Shown here in pieces: positions 1-8,930 of a stretch of 64,000 nt of DNA (position 1 is its first letter; every line of letters starts with the position of its first letter). The DNA is taken from positions 124,001-188,000 of the forward strand of contig NZ_LT578417.1 in NCBI RefSeq assembly GCF_900088535.1, given 5' to 3'. The DNA is from Cyanobium sp. NIES-981 (GTDB lineage Bacteria > Cyanobacteriota > Cyanobacteriia > PCC-6307 > Cyanobiaceae). A program made the position numbers and the translations under genes. The notes below the pieces were generated by a model. The model was not told where the DNA came from, ran no database searches, and saw nothing but the letters and a program-made list of their open reading frames with translations.

Positions 1-213
1 CCGATCTTCTGGAGTCACGGTCAGATCACCCGGCTCGAGGGCGGCCTCCTCGTGCTGCTCTACGGGCTGTATCTGCTGGAGCAGGTGCTCACCAACACCC
101 TCCCCACGGTCACGGACGGATTCCGGCTGGTGACCCTCACGGCCGTGCTGCCCCTGGTGCTGCTGGTGCTGGTGTGGCAAAGCGTGCGCTGGTGGCAGGA
201 ACGCCGCAGCTGA
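1..213 (+). CDS. Na+/Ca2+ antiporter, C-terminal fragment
   Basis: Only the last 70 codons are present; the gene enters from the left edge and stops with TGA. The piece has I-T-R-L-E-G-G followed by a hydrophobic helix (LLVLLYGLYLLEQVL) and a second hydrophobic helix before a short basic end. This resembles the last two membrane helices of YrbG-type calcium/cation antiporters, where an R-x-E-G motif precedes the penultimate helix. It converges on the SLC13 gene with a 7-base gap and lies beside K+ uptake genes, which fits an ion-homeostasis cluster. Family assignment rests on a short tail, so it is tentative. Confidence 0.6.
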   Translation, partial: PIFWSHGQITRLEGGLLVLLYGLYLLEQVLTNTLPTVTDGFRLVTLTAVLPLVLLVLVWQSVRWWQERRS

Positions 214-220
214 GGGCCGC

Positions 221-2038
221 TCAGATCCCGAACTGGCGGCACACCAGCCAGGGCACCAGCAGGGTCATGACCACCGTGAGCGGAAACCCGTAGCGGGTCA
301 CATCCAGGAACCGGTAGCGGCCGGGCCCGAACACCATCAGGTTGGTCTGGTAGCCCACCGGGCTCAGGAAGCTCTGGCTCGCCCCGAACAGCACGGTGAA
401 GATGCCCGCCATCGGAGGCATGCCCAGACCGATGGCCAACTTGGCGGCGATCGGGATCACGATCGCCAGCGTGGCGGCGTTGCTCATCACCTCCGTGAGC
501 AAGGTGGTGAACAGGAACACCGTGGCCAGGGCCCAGTACAGGGGCCAGCTGTGCAGGCCGCTGATCAGCGCCTGGGCCAGGGCATCGGCGACGCCGGTCT
601 TCTCCAGGGCCACACTGAAGCTGGCCAGGGAACCCAGCAGCAGAATCACGTCCAGCCGGATCGAGCGCTGCAGCTCCCCGGGCCGCAGACAACCGGTGGC
701 CACCATGGCCACGGTGCCCAGCAGCACGGCCGCCACCAGGGGCAGCACCTTGAGACTCGGCAGCAGGATCGCCAGGACGGCGATCACCACGGCCACGCGT
801 TTGCGGCTCATGGTGGGCAGGTCGTCCTCGAGCTGTTCGAGCACCACCAGATCATTGTTGGCCTGCAGGCCCCGGATGGCATCCTTCGGGCCCTGCAGCA
901 GCAGCACATCGCCCTCCTGCAGGTTGGCCTGGCCGAGGCGTTCCCTCAGCACGGCATTGCCCCGCCGCAGGGCCAGCACCGTGGCGTTGTAGCGCTGCCG
1001 GAAGCGCAGATCGCGCAGGCAGCTGCCGGCCAGTGTGGATCCTGAAGGCAGCAGCACCTCCACCATCGGCTGGCCGTTGCCCACCTCGCCGCCCCGCGGC
1101 GGAGCCGGTTCCTCCTCGGGGGTGGGCGCCAGCGTCACGGTGTGCTCCTGCTGCAGCCGCAGCAGATCCTCCCGGGTGCAGCGCAGCACCAGGCGGTCGC
1201 CCAGTTCGAGGCGACGGTCCGCCAGGGGGGGCTGAAACCGCTCCACGCCGCGGTGCAGCTCCAGCACGTCCACGTCGAAGCGCCGCTGCAGGCGGCTGCG
1301 GTGCAGTGATTGCCCCACCAGCTCCGAGCCGGCTGGAATCTCCACCTCGGTGAGGTAGCCGCTGTTGGAGAAGCTGCGCACCAGATCGTCGTCATTGCAG
1401 CCGCGATCCGGAAGCCAGTGATCGGAGAGCAGCACCATCATCAGGCTGCCCGCGATCCACACCCCCAGGCCGATCGGGGTGAAGGAGAACAGATCGAAGG
1501 CGCCGTAGCCGAGCTTGTTGCTCACTTCGCTGGCCAGCAGATTCACCGAACTGCCCAGCAGGGTGAGGGTGCCGCCCAGCACCGTGGCGAACGACAGCGG
1601 CAGCAGCACCTTGGAGGGGGAGATGCGGCGGCGGTGGCACCAGCCCTCGATCACCGGCAGCAGCGAGGCCACGATCGGTGTGTTGGGCACGAAGGCCGAC
1701 ACGGGCCCCACCAGCGCGGTGAGCAGCAGGATCATCCGCCGCGGACTGCGGACGGCATCGGAGCCGATCATCCCCCGCAGCCGATCCAGCCCACCGGAGC
1801 GGAACAGGCCGGCCGACAGGGCGAACAGCCCCATCAGGGTCAGCAGAGCGGGGCTGCCGAAACCCTCCACGGCCTCGGCGGGCTTGAGCACCCCTGAGGC
1901 CATCAGCAGCCCCATGGCCAGGAGGCCCGTGATCTCCGGCGGCAGCCAGCCGCTGATGAAGAGCACCACCGAGAGTGCCATCACCCCCAGGGTGATGAGG
2001 GGCTGTGGAGCGAGCACAGCCTCAAGAAGGGGCGACAA
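221..2038 (-). CDS. SLC13/DASS-type permease with two RCK_C domains
   Basis: A 605-residue inner-membrane transporter. Hydrophobic segments occupy roughly residues 10-205 and 415-600, split by a soluble central region holding two TrkA_C/RCK_C-like repeats (about 228-295 and 325-398), the usual layout of cyanobacterial sulfate/anion permeases of the SLC13 (divalent anion:Na+ symporter) family. The substrate cannot be read from sequence; sulfate or another anion is most likely from the family. Translation probably starts at a TTG, because the next ATG (at 1981) would remove the start of the first helix. The ktrA and ktrB genes lie upstream on the same strand, 75 bases away. Confidence 0.85.
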   Translation of the reverse strand: MSPLLEAVLAPQPLITLGVMALSVVLFISGWLPPEITGLLAMGLLMASGVLKPAEAVEGFGSPALLTLMGLFALSAGLFRSGGLDRLRGMIGSDAVRSPRRMILLLTALVGPVSAFVPNTPIVASLLPVIEGWCHRRRISPSKVLLPLSFATVLGGTLTLLGSSVNLLASEVSNKLGYGAFDLFSFTPIGLGVWIAGSLMMVLLSDHWLPDRGCNDDDLVRSFSNSGYLTEVEIPAGSELVGQSLHRSRLQRRFDVDVLELHRGVERFQPPLADRRLELGDRLVLRCTREDLLRLQQEHTVTLAPTPEEEPAPPRGGEVGNGQPMVEVLLPSGSTLAGSCLRDLRFRQRYNATVLALRRGNAVLRERLGQANLQEGDVLLLQGPKDAIRGLQANNDLVVLEQLEDDLPTMSRKRVAVVIAVLAILLPSLKVLPLVAAVLLGTVAMVATGCLRPGELQRSIRLDVILLLGSLASFSVALEKTGVADALAQALISGLHSWPLYWALATVFLFTTLLTEVMSNAATLAIVIPIAAKLAIGLGMPPMAGIFTVLFGASQSFLSPVGYQTNLMVFGPGRYRFLDVTRYGFPLTVVMTLLVPWLVCRQFGI

Positions 2039-2113
2039 GGACCTGGCGGCGAACCGGCCCCGAATTTACGGGGGTGGACTGGAAAAAGGACCTGCCGCCG
2101 CCGTCTGAGCGCC

Positions 2114-2818
2114 TCAGCGGCCGGGCAGTTTGGCCAGATCCTCGCTGGCACCCATCACCACCAGCAGCTCATCCTTCTGCACCACGTGGGTGGCGGGAGG
2201 GTTCACCGTGAGCTGGTTGTCGGGTCCGGCGGCCAGCACGCTCACATGAAAACTCTTGCGCAGGTTGATGTCCCGCAGGGACTTGCCGATGAACTCCTCC
2301 GGCACCCGGATTTCCTCGATGCTGGTGCGGTCATCGAGGCGGAGGCGATCGAGCAGGTTGGGACGCACCAGTTCCTGCCCCAGCCGCTGACCCTGCATCT
2401 TGGAGGGAAAGATCACCCGGTCGGCCCCGACGCGCTGCAGCATCTTCATGTGCAGATCGTTGGTGGCCCGGGCGATCACCCGCTCCACCCGGCTGCCGCT
2501 GCTGTCCTTGGCGATGAGGGTCACGGTGATGCTCACCTCGATCGGTTCGCTCATGGCCACCACCACGGTGTGCACATCCAGCACACCGGCTTCCCGCAGG
2601 GCCTCCTCGTCGGTGCTGTCCACCTTGCGGGCCGTGATCGAGGGATCGAGCTTGTTGAGCCGGTCCACGGCGCCAGGGTCATTGTCGATGGCCAGCACAT
2701 CCGCACCGGCCTTGCTGAGCTCCAGGCAGAGGGCCGTTCCGAACCGGCCCACGCCGATCACGGCGAAGCTGCCCATGGCCCGGTTCTCGGGCGGGTTCCA
2801 GTTCCACCAGTTGGTCAT
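2114..2818 (-). CDS. ktrA: K+ uptake regulatory subunit KtrA/TrkA
   Basis: A 234-residue cytosolic RCK protein that gates the KtrB potassium translocator in response to bound nucleotide. The N-terminal Rossmann fold starts at about residue 17 (FAVIGVGRFGTALCLELSKA, with GxGxxG), followed by the acidic ligand for the nucleotide ribose in AIDND; a C-terminal RCK_C domain covers about residues 145-225. Length is normal for KtrA. It sits between ktrB upstream and the SLC13 permease downstream, all on the minus strand, so the three are probably co-transcribed. Confidence 0.92.
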   Translation of the reverse strand: MTNWWNWNPPENRAMGSFAVIGVGRFGTALCLELSKAGADVLAIDNDPGAVDRLNKLDPSITARKVDSTDEEALREAGVLDVHTVVVAMSEPIEVSITVTLIAKDSSGSRVERVIARATNDLHMKMLQRVGADRVIFPSKMQGQRLGQELVRPNLLDRLRLDDRTSIEEIRVPEEFIGKSLRDINLRKSFHVSVLAAGPDNQLTVNPPATHVVQKDELLVVMGASEDLAKLPGR

Positions 2819-2919
2819 CGTTGCTGGACAGAGGGAGGCGGGATCGAGGAGACCCCCATCACCCTGGCAGGCGCAGGGGGGAGCACCCGTTCAGCCAGCT
2901 TCCCAGACCGCATGGCCGC

Positions 2920-4377
2920 TCAGATGTAGAGCTCTTCCCGTGGGTAGCCCACCCGGGTCTGGGGCCGATTGCCGTAGAGCGCCGACAGCAGCAGCAGGAT
3001 GCCGAGCCGTCCCACGAACATGCCCACCATCAGCACCAGCTGGCCCCAGCGGTTGAGCTTGTCGGTGACGCCGAGATCCAGGCCCACGGTGGCGAAGGCC
3101 GACATGCAGGTGAACAGCTTCTCCAGGAAGCTGAACTTGATCTGGTTCGGTTCTCCTGAAGCCGTGGGTCCCAGCCCCAGCAGCAGGGCCATCAGCAGCA
3201 CGAAGATCAGGGAGGCGATCGTCACGCCGATGGCGCGCAGCACCACCCGGTCGGGAATCTGACGGCTGTGGATCACCACGTCTTCCCGTCCTTTGAGGGT
3301 GGAGCGGGTGGCCGCCATCAAGGTGGCGAAGGTGGTGGTCTTGATGCCGCCGCCCGTGCCGCCCGGGCTGGCGCCGATGAACATCAGCACGATCACCAGC
3401 AGCAGCCCGGCATCGGAGAAGGTGGCGGCCGAGAGGGGCACCGTGTTGAAGCCGGCGGTGCGGGTGGTGATCGACTGGAACAGGGTCACCTGCAGCTTCT
3501 GGGTGCCAGTGAGGGGCTCGATCACGCCGCCGGTGGCGAAGTGCTCGGTGAACAGCAGCCCCAGGCAGCCGAACAGGATCAGCAGCAGGGTGGAGCGGAT
3601 CACCAGCCGCGAATGCAGGCTGAGCATCCGGAACGGTCTGCGCCTGGCGCGGTTGGCCCAGAGGTCGTTGATCACGCGCCAGCCGATGCCGCCCACCACG
3701 ATCATCGTGGCGATCACGGTGTTCACCACCGCGTTGTCGCGGTAGCGCACCAGGCTGTCGCTCCAGAGCCCGAACCCCGCGTTGTTGTAGGCGCTGATCG
3801 CGTGGAACAGGGAAGCCCAGAGCCGCTCGAGCGGGTCGCTGATGTCGGTGAAGCCGAAGAAATAGAGCACCGCGGTGCCCAGGCCCATCATCCAGCTGCC
3901 GGCCACCAGGATGCTGTTGAAGGTGGGGCCGATGCCGCCCACGCCGAAGTCATCCAGGGCCCGACCCTTGTCCAGCCTGGCCCGCAGGCCGGAGTGGCCC
4001 TGCACGAAGCCCTGCAGGAAGGTGGTGATGGCCATCAGCCCGAGACCGCCGGTGATGATCAGCCCCGCCAGGGCCACCTGGCCGAAGGGGGTGAGTTCGG
4101 TGCCGATGTCGATCACCGACAGGCCCGTCACCGTGATCGCCGAGGTGACGGTGAACAGGGCCTCCCAGAGACCCACCGAGTCGGTGGAGCACAGGGGGCT
4201 GGCCAGCACCACGGTGCCGGCGGCGATCACCAGGGCTCCGGTGATCACGGTGAACTGGGGCACCGTGAGCCGGTGCCGCCAGCGCTGCAGGGCCTCCCAG
4301 GCCCGGGAAGGGGCGGCACGGTGCCCACGGCCGCCAGCGGACGGCAGGTTCGAGCGGTGGATGTCGGGAGGCTGCAT
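2920..4377 (-). CDS. ktrB: K+ transporter membrane subunit KtrB/TrkH
   Basis: The K+/Na+-translocating subunit of the Ktr system, about 485 residues. Four repeated pore units are visible through their selectivity-filter glycines: VTGL after the first helices, NNAGF, TRTAGF and ATVGL. The chosen ATG (MQPPDIHRSN) gives a normal cytosolic lead before the first helix; an in-frame ATG at 4440 would add 21 low-complexity residues. ktrA follows 101 bases downstream. The upstream side faces dedA divergently across a C-rich tract that must hold both promoters. Confidence 0.92.
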   Translation of the reverse strand: MQPPDIHRSNLPSAGGRGHRAAPSRAWEALQRWRHRLTVPQFTVITGALVIAAGTVVLASPLCSTDSVGLWEALFTVTSAITVTGLSVIDIGTELTPFGQVALAGLIITGGLGLMAITTFLQGFVQGHSGLRARLDKGRALDDFGVGGIGPTFNSILVAGSWMMGLGTAVLYFFGFTDISDPLERLWASLFHAISAYNNAGFGLWSDSLVRYRDNAVVNTVIATMIVVGGIGWRVINDLWANRARRRPFRMLSLHSRLVIRSTLLLILFGCLGLLFTEHFATGGVIEPLTGTQKLQVTLFQSITTRTAGFNTVPLSAATFSDAGLLLVIVLMFIGASPGGTGGGIKTTTFATLMAATRSTLKGREDVVIHSRQIPDRVVLRAIGVTIASLIFVLLMALLLGLGPTASGEPNQIKFSFLEKLFTCMSAFATVGLDLGVTDKLNRWGQLVLMVGMFVGRLGILLLLSALYGNRPQTRVGYPREELYI

Positions 4378-4460
4378 CGCGGCAGCGGCCGGGCCGGGGG
4401 TGGGTAACCTAAACCCCAGGTCCCCAGTGGGATCTGGCATCCCGGCCCCCTGGATCGCTC

Positions 4461-4496
4461 CCCCACCCCCCCCCCCCCCACCCCCTCCCACCCCCC
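4461..4496. repeat. C14 homopolymer in a C-rich divergent spacer
   Basis: A nearly pure C tract of 36 bases with an uninterrupted run of 14 C at 4466-4479, broken elsewhere only by A or T. The opposite strand therefore carries several runs of at least three G and could form a G-quadruplex. It lies 13-49 bases before the dedA start and 84-120 bases before the ktrB start, in the only spacer available for both promoters. Runs this long are prone to replication slippage and to sequencing error. Confidence 0.9.
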
Positions 4497-4509
4497 GGAC
4501 GGCCCCTGG

Positions 4510-5163
4510 ATGGACGATCTGCCGGCCTGGATCCTGAGCGCGGTGGTGAACGCGGTGGACACCAACCCCTGGCTCGGCTACGGCGCCATCGCCGTGGCCA
4601 TGCTGCTCGAGAACGTGATCCCGCCGGTGCCCTCCGAGGTGCTGCTGCCGATGGCGGGCTACCTGGTGTGGCGCGGGCAGCTGCTGCTCGTGCCCACCGT
4701 GGCGGCGGCCCTGCTGGGCACGGTCACGGGCGCCTGGTTCTGGTACGGGATCGGCCGGTTGGTGCCTCCGCGACGCCTGGAGGACTGGCTGCAGCGCCAC
4801 GGCCGGCGGCTGGGGCTGGTGGTGGACGACCTGGCCAGAAGCCGGCGCTGGTTTCTGCGCCATGGGTCCGCCCTGGTGTTCTGGGGGCGGATGGTGCCTG
4901 GCCTCCGCACCCTGATCTCCGTGCCGGCCGGCCTGGAGCGCATGCCCCAGCCTGTGTTCCTGGCCTGGACCACCGCGGGCAGCCTGATCTGGACCACGGC
5001 CCTGATCCTGGTGGGCCGCGCCCTGGGGGACGGCTACCGACGGGTCCAGCCCTGGCTGGCCCCCTATGCGGAAGCGTTGAAGCTGGGTCTGGCGATCGCC
5101 CTGGGGATCGGCCTGCTGGTGCTGCTGCTGCGGGCCGTGCGCGCCGGCCGCCAGCCGGGCTGA
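4510..5163 (+). CDS. DedA family membrane protein
   Basis: A 217-residue integral membrane protein of the DedA/SNARE-associated (VTT) superfamily, whose members are linked to lipid flipping and envelope homeostasis. Family signs: the segment ENVIPPVPSEVLLPMAGYL near residues 33-52, and the F-x-x-R-x-x-P-G-x-R element (VFWGRMVPGLRTLISVPAG, about 118-136), followed by hydrophobic C-terminal helices. There is no clear Shine-Dalgarno before the ATG. It is divergent from ktrB, and no terminator is evident before the CO2-uptake operon. Confidence 0.88.
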   Translation: MDDLPAWILSAVVNAVDTNPWLGYGAIAVAMLLENVIPPVPSEVLLPMAGYLVWRGQLLLVPTVAAALLGTVTGAWFWYGIGRLVPPRRLEDWLQRHGRRLGLVVDDLARSRRWFLRHGSALVFWGRMVPGLRTLISVPAGLERMPQPVFLAWTTAGSLIWTTALILVGRALGDGYRRVQPWLAPYAEALKLGLAIALGIGLLVLLLRAVRAGRQPG

Positions 5164-5447
5164 TCACCCCTCCTTGATGGAGCTATAGGACATTCCTTTC
5201 GTCGGCGTCTCCAGAACCCCGGGGGCCACGCTTAAGGTTTCGCTCACACTCTGAGAAATCCCATGATTTCCGCGCCGGGGACCAGCCTCCGCGTTGCCTC
5301 CCCCGACCGGGAGCAATCCAGGTGTGCTGGTCCCCTGCCCGCGGCGCGTCCGGTCACCCCAGAGGTGGCCCACCTGCGCCTGGGGTCACCTGTTCGGATG
5401 ACGTTGTCGCTCACGTCTTCACAGTCAGTGTCACAGGTCCTGAACCC
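5164..5447 (+). promoter_or_regulatory. Leader region of the CO2-uptake operon
   Basis: A 284-base gene-free stretch between dedA and ndhF3. The expected place for the low-CO2 promoter and binding sites of the LysR-type regulators (CcmR/NdhR, CmpR) that control NDH-1MS operons in other cyanobacteria. A TATAGG hexamer at about 5184 could be a -10 element and would give a long leader; I could not define a convincing LysR palindrome by eye. The open frame continuing upstream of ndhF3 in this stretch has no membrane-protein character and is treated as non-coding. Confidence 0.45.
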
Positions 5448-7367
5448 ATGAATGCCCTGTTTCTGGAAACAGCCTGGCTGGTACCGGTGTACCCGCTGGT
5501 CGCCGCCATCCTCTCCCTGGCCTGGTCTCCGGGGGTGATCTCCCGCACCGGTCCGAGGCCCTGCGGTTATATGAATCTGCTGCTGGTCACGGTGTCCTTC
5601 GTGCACAGCGTGCTGGCCCTGGTCACCCTGCATGGCAATGCCAAGGCCGGTGCGGCTGCGCTCTACGCCCCGATCACATTCAGCTGGACCTGGCTGAACA
5701 CCGCCGGCCTCAAGATCGGCTTCGACGGACTGATCACCGAGCCAGCCCTGATCGCGATGACCGTGATCACAGGCCTGCACATTCTGGTTCAGGTCTATTC
5801 GATTGGCTACATGGAGATGGACTGGGGCTGGGCCCGTTTCTTCGGCTGCCTCAGCTTCTTCGAGGCCGGGCTCTGTGCCCTGGTGATCACCGATTCGCTG
5901 TTCTTCAGTTATGTGATTCTGGAGCTGCTCACCCTCGGCACCTATCTGATCGTGGGCACCTGGTACAACCAGCCCCTCGTGGTGAAGGGGGCCCGGGATG
6001 CCTTCCTCACCAAGCGGATCGGCGACCTCATCCTGCTGGCCGGGGTGATCGCCCTGCTGCCTGTGACGGGCACCTGGAATTTCCATGGCCTGCAGGCCTG
6101 GGCGGCCGAACAGATGGCCGCCGCCCCTGGCAACCCCAGCCCCCTGCCCCTGGGGCAGACCCTGATCCTGCTGGCCCTGATCGCCGGACCGATGGGTAAG
6201 TGCGCCCAGATTCCCCTCCACCTGTGGCTGGACGAGGCGATGGAAAGCCCACTGCCTTCCACGGTGCTGCGGAATTCCGTGGTGGTGACCGGCGGCGCCT
6301 GGTTGCTGCTGCGCCTCGAGCCCCTGCTCGAACTCAGCCCCTTCGTGCGGGCCGTGCTGGTGGTGGTGGGTGGTTCCACCGCCGTGGTGAGCTCCCTGAT
6401 CGCCCTGGCCCAGGTGGACATCAAGCGGGCCCTGTCCTTTCTGGTGAGCAGCTGGCTGGGCCTGCTGTTCGTTGCGGTGGGCCTGGCGGGAACCACCGTG
6501 GCCGACCACCTGCTGCTGGTGTACCCGCTGCCGATGGCCCTGATGCTGATGACCCTGGGCACGGTGATCGTGAGCAACATCACCCAGGACCTCACCCAGC
6601 TGGGTGGCCTGTGGAGCCGGCGACCGGTGATGGGCATCGCCTTCCTGGTGGGCGCCGCCGGCCTGGTGGGGCTCCCCCCGTTCGGCGGCTTTTCAGCCCT
6701 GCGGGAGCTGCTCGATCTCACGGCTGCCAGCAATCACCCCGTGCTGCTTTCGGGCCTGGTGCTGGTCACCAATGCCCTGATCGCCGGTGGCCTGATCCGG
6801 GTGTTCGGCCTGATCTGGGCCGGAGAGCCCTCGGTGTTCACGATCCGATCAGCCGAGGTGCTCTGGCTGATGGTGCTGCCGGCCACGGTGCTGATGGGCG
6901 TGGTGCTGCACCTGCCTGTGATCCTGGCCGTGAACCACGTGTTCCCCCTCAATCCCCTGCTGGCGTGGAGCCCCACGGCGCTGCTGCTGCTGACCAGCAC
7001 CCTGGTGGGGGGCGGACTGTCGGCCGTGTTCTATCTGCGGCCCCATCCCCTCGCCAAGCTTCCCGCCATGCTCGGCGGCCTGCAGGCCTGGCTCGCCCAG
7101 GACATGCAGACCGAGCGCTTCTACCACCGCACCGTGGTGGCGATGGTGCTGGCCCTCGCCCGGATCGGGGCCTGGAGCGATGCCCGCCTGGTGGATGGCT
7201 TCAGCAGCGGCACCGGTGCGGCTGCCATGGCGGGGGCCCGGCGCCTCAGCTTCACCACCTCCGGCCGCTCCCAGGCCTATGCCCTCACCCTGGTGCTCGG
7301 CGTGCTGCTGATGGCGGCGTGGCTGATCGCCGGGGGTGGCCAGCCCGTTCCCCAGACCCTGCCCTGA
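5448..7367 (+). CDS. ndhF3: NDH-1MS subunit NdhF3
   Basis: The NdhF-type antiporter-like subunit of the inducible CO2-uptake form of thylakoid NDH-1 (NDH-1MS), 639 residues. It has many hydrophobic helices and the NuoL/MrpA-type core: a conserved Glu helix around LFFSYVILELLTLGTYLIVG, TKRIGDLILLAG, and the Lys/His channel segment GKCAQIPLHLWLDEAMESP. The ATG at 5448 begins MNALFLETAWLVPVYPLVAA, a typical first helix; farther upstream the frame is not protein-like. It is the first gene of ndhF3-ndhD3-cupA-cupS, three bases before the next start, which distinguishes it from constitutive NdhF4. Confidence 0.93.
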   Translation: MNALFLETAWLVPVYPLVAAILSLAWSPGVISRTGPRPCGYMNLLLVTVSFVHSVLALVTLHGNAKAGAAALYAPITFSWTWLNTAGLKIGFDGLITEPALIAMTVITGLHILVQVYSIGYMEMDWGWARFFGCLSFFEAGLCALVITDSLFFSYVILELLTLGTYLIVGTWYNQPLVVKGARDAFLTKRIGDLILLAGVIALLPVTGTWNFHGLQAWAAEQMAAAPGNPSPLPLGQTLILLALIAGPMGKCAQIPLHLWLDEAMESPLPSTVLRNSVVVTGGAWLLLRLEPLLELSPFVRAVLVVVGGSTAVVSSLIALAQVDIKRALSFLVSSWLGLLFVAVGLAGTTVADHLLLVYPLPMALMLMTLGTVIVSNITQDLTQLGGLWSRRPVMGIAFLVGAAGLVGLPPFGGFSALRELLDLTAASNHPVLLSGLVLVTNALIAGGLIRVFGLIWAGEPSVFTIRSAEVLWLMVLPATVLMGVVLHLPVILAVNHVFPLNPLLAWSPTALLLLTSTLVGGGLSAVFYLRPHPLAKLPAMLGGLQAWLAQDMQTERFYHRTVVAMVLALARIGAWSDARLVDGFSSGTGAAAMAGARRLSFTTSGRSQAYALTLVLGVLLMAAWLIAGGGQPVPQTLP

Positions 7368-7370
7368 TCT

Positions 7371-8930
7371 GTGGCCATGCCGTTCCTGATCCTCCTGTTT
7401 GTCGTGCCCCTGGTGGCGGGGCTGCTGGTGTCCGTGCTGCCGCCGGACGCCCCCCTCCGGCCACGCCCGGTGGCCCTGGCGGCCTCCCTGATCCAGCTGG
7501 CGCTGGGACTGTTCTGCTGGCGCTACCCCCCGGAGCCGCTTCACCTCGCCTGGCTGCCGAAACTGGGTCTCGGCCTTGAGCTCGGCCTCGACGGCCTCTC
7601 CCTGCCGCTGCTGCTGCTCGCGAGCCTGCTCACGGCCCTGTCGGTGCTGGCCTCCCCGGTGAACCAGAGCCGCCCGCGTCTCTACTTCGCGCTGTTGCTG
7701 GCCACCAACCTCGGCCTGGTGAGTGCGTTCCTGGCCACCAACGCTCTCCTGTTCCTGCTCGCCTTCGAGCTGGTGCTGATCCCCACCACCCTGCTGGTGG
7801 CGATCTGGGGGAAGGAGAGGCGCGCCGCCGCGGCGGTCCGCTACCTCCTCTACGGCGCCGTGTCCGGGCTGGCCCTGCTGGGTGGCGTGCTGGCGATCGG
7901 CTGGTACTCGGCCCAGAGCCCTTCGGGCATCGCGCTGGCCGCCGACGGCTCGGCCCTCACCCTGTTCAGCTACCAGACCCTGCAGGCGGCCGAGATCCCC
8001 TCCGGGGTGGGCACCGTGATCCTCGGGCTGCTGGTGCTCAGCTTCGGGCTGAAGCTGCCGGTGGTGCCGCTGCACGGCTGGCAGCCGATCAGCTACGCCG
8101 AGGCCCCCATCCCCGTGGTGATGCTGCTGAGCGGGGCCGTGTCCAAGCTGGCGGCCTACGGCCTGCTGCGCTTCGGTGTGGGCTTCCTGCCCGAAGCCTG
8201 GGCCAGCCTCTCGCCCTGGATCGCCGCCATCGCCGCCATCAGCGCGGTGTACGGCGCCCTCACCGCCATCGCCCAGACCGACATCCGCCGGCTGATGGCC
8301 TACAGCTCCCTGGGCCACATGGGTCTGCTCACCCTGGCGCTGGCCGCGGCCACGCCGATGAGCCTCCAGGGAGCGGTGGCCCAGGTGATGGCCCACGGCC
8401 TGATCTCCGCCCTGCTGTTCTCCTGCGTGGGCCTGATCGAGCGCAAGACCGGCACCACCGCCATCCCGGATCTCTCCGGTCTGATGAATCCGATCCGTGG
8501 CCTCCCCTTCACCATGGGCATGCTGCTGCTGGCCCTGATGGCGGCGGCCGGCATCCCCGGGCTGGCCGGCTTCCCCGCCGAGCTGCTGGTGTTCGAGGGG
8601 AGCTGGCTCACCTTCCCCAGGGCCACGCTGGTGTGCCTGGTGGCCTCGGGTTTCACGGCCGTCTACGCGGTGAGGCTGTTCAACCGCGTCGGCTTCGGTC
8701 GCCTCGACAACGCCCGCGCCGACTGGCAGGCCACCACCTGGGGCGAGCGGGCTCCGGCCATGGTGCTCACCGCCCTGGTGCTGGTGGCCGGGATCTGGCC
8801 GAGCCTCCTTGCCGGCTGGAGTGAAGCCGACACCGCGGCCCTGGCCCTGCGCCATCCCTTCCCCGCTGACACCCAGCTGGTCGCCCAGACCATTCCGTCG
8901 TTCTCCCACGCCATGGAGCCTCTGGCATGA
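7371..8930 (+). CDS. ndhD3: NDH-1MS subunit NdhD3
   Basis: The NdhD/NuoM-type proton-channel subunit of NDH-1MS, about 519 residues and almost entirely membrane helices. Family motifs include the Glu in LLAFELVLIPTTLLVAIWG, the Lys/His loop LKLPVVPLHGWQPISYAEAP, and AYSSLGHMGLLTLALA. The frame opens with GTG, and an ATG two codons later (7377) is an alternative start. It follows ndhF3 by three bases and overlaps cupA by four (ATGA), so translation of the operon is probably coupled. Confidence 0.93.
   Translation: MAMPFLILLFVVPLVAGLLVSVLPPDAPLRPRPVALAASLIQLALGLFCWRYPPEPLHLAWLPKLGLGLELGLDGLSLPLLLLASLLTALSVLASPVNQSRPRLYFALLLATNLGLVSAFLATNALLFLLAFELVLIPTTLLVAIWGKERRAAAAVRYLLYGAVSGLALLGGVLAIGWYSAQSPSGIALAADGSALTLFSYQTLQAAEIPSGVGTVILGLLVLSFGLKLPVVPLHGWQPISYAEAPIPVVMLLSGAVSKLAAYGLLRFGVGFLPEAWASLSPWIAAIAAISAVYGALTAIAQTDIRRLMAYSSLGHMGLLTLALAAATPMSLQGAVAQVMAHGLISALLFSCVGLIERKTGTTAIPDLSGLMNPIRGLPFTMGMLLLALMAAAGIPGLAGFPAELLVFEGSWLTFPRATLVCLVASGFTAVYAVRLFNRVGFGRLDNARADWQATTWGERAPAMVLTALVLVAGIWPSLLAGWSEADTAALALRHPFPADTQLVAQTIPSFSHAMEPLA

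Noticed and set aside
3268-4407. 379-codon plus-strand open frame opposite ktrB
   Set aside because: His/Gln/Gly/Ala-rich translation without structure; an antisense shadow produced by high GC, with a clear KtrB on the other strand.
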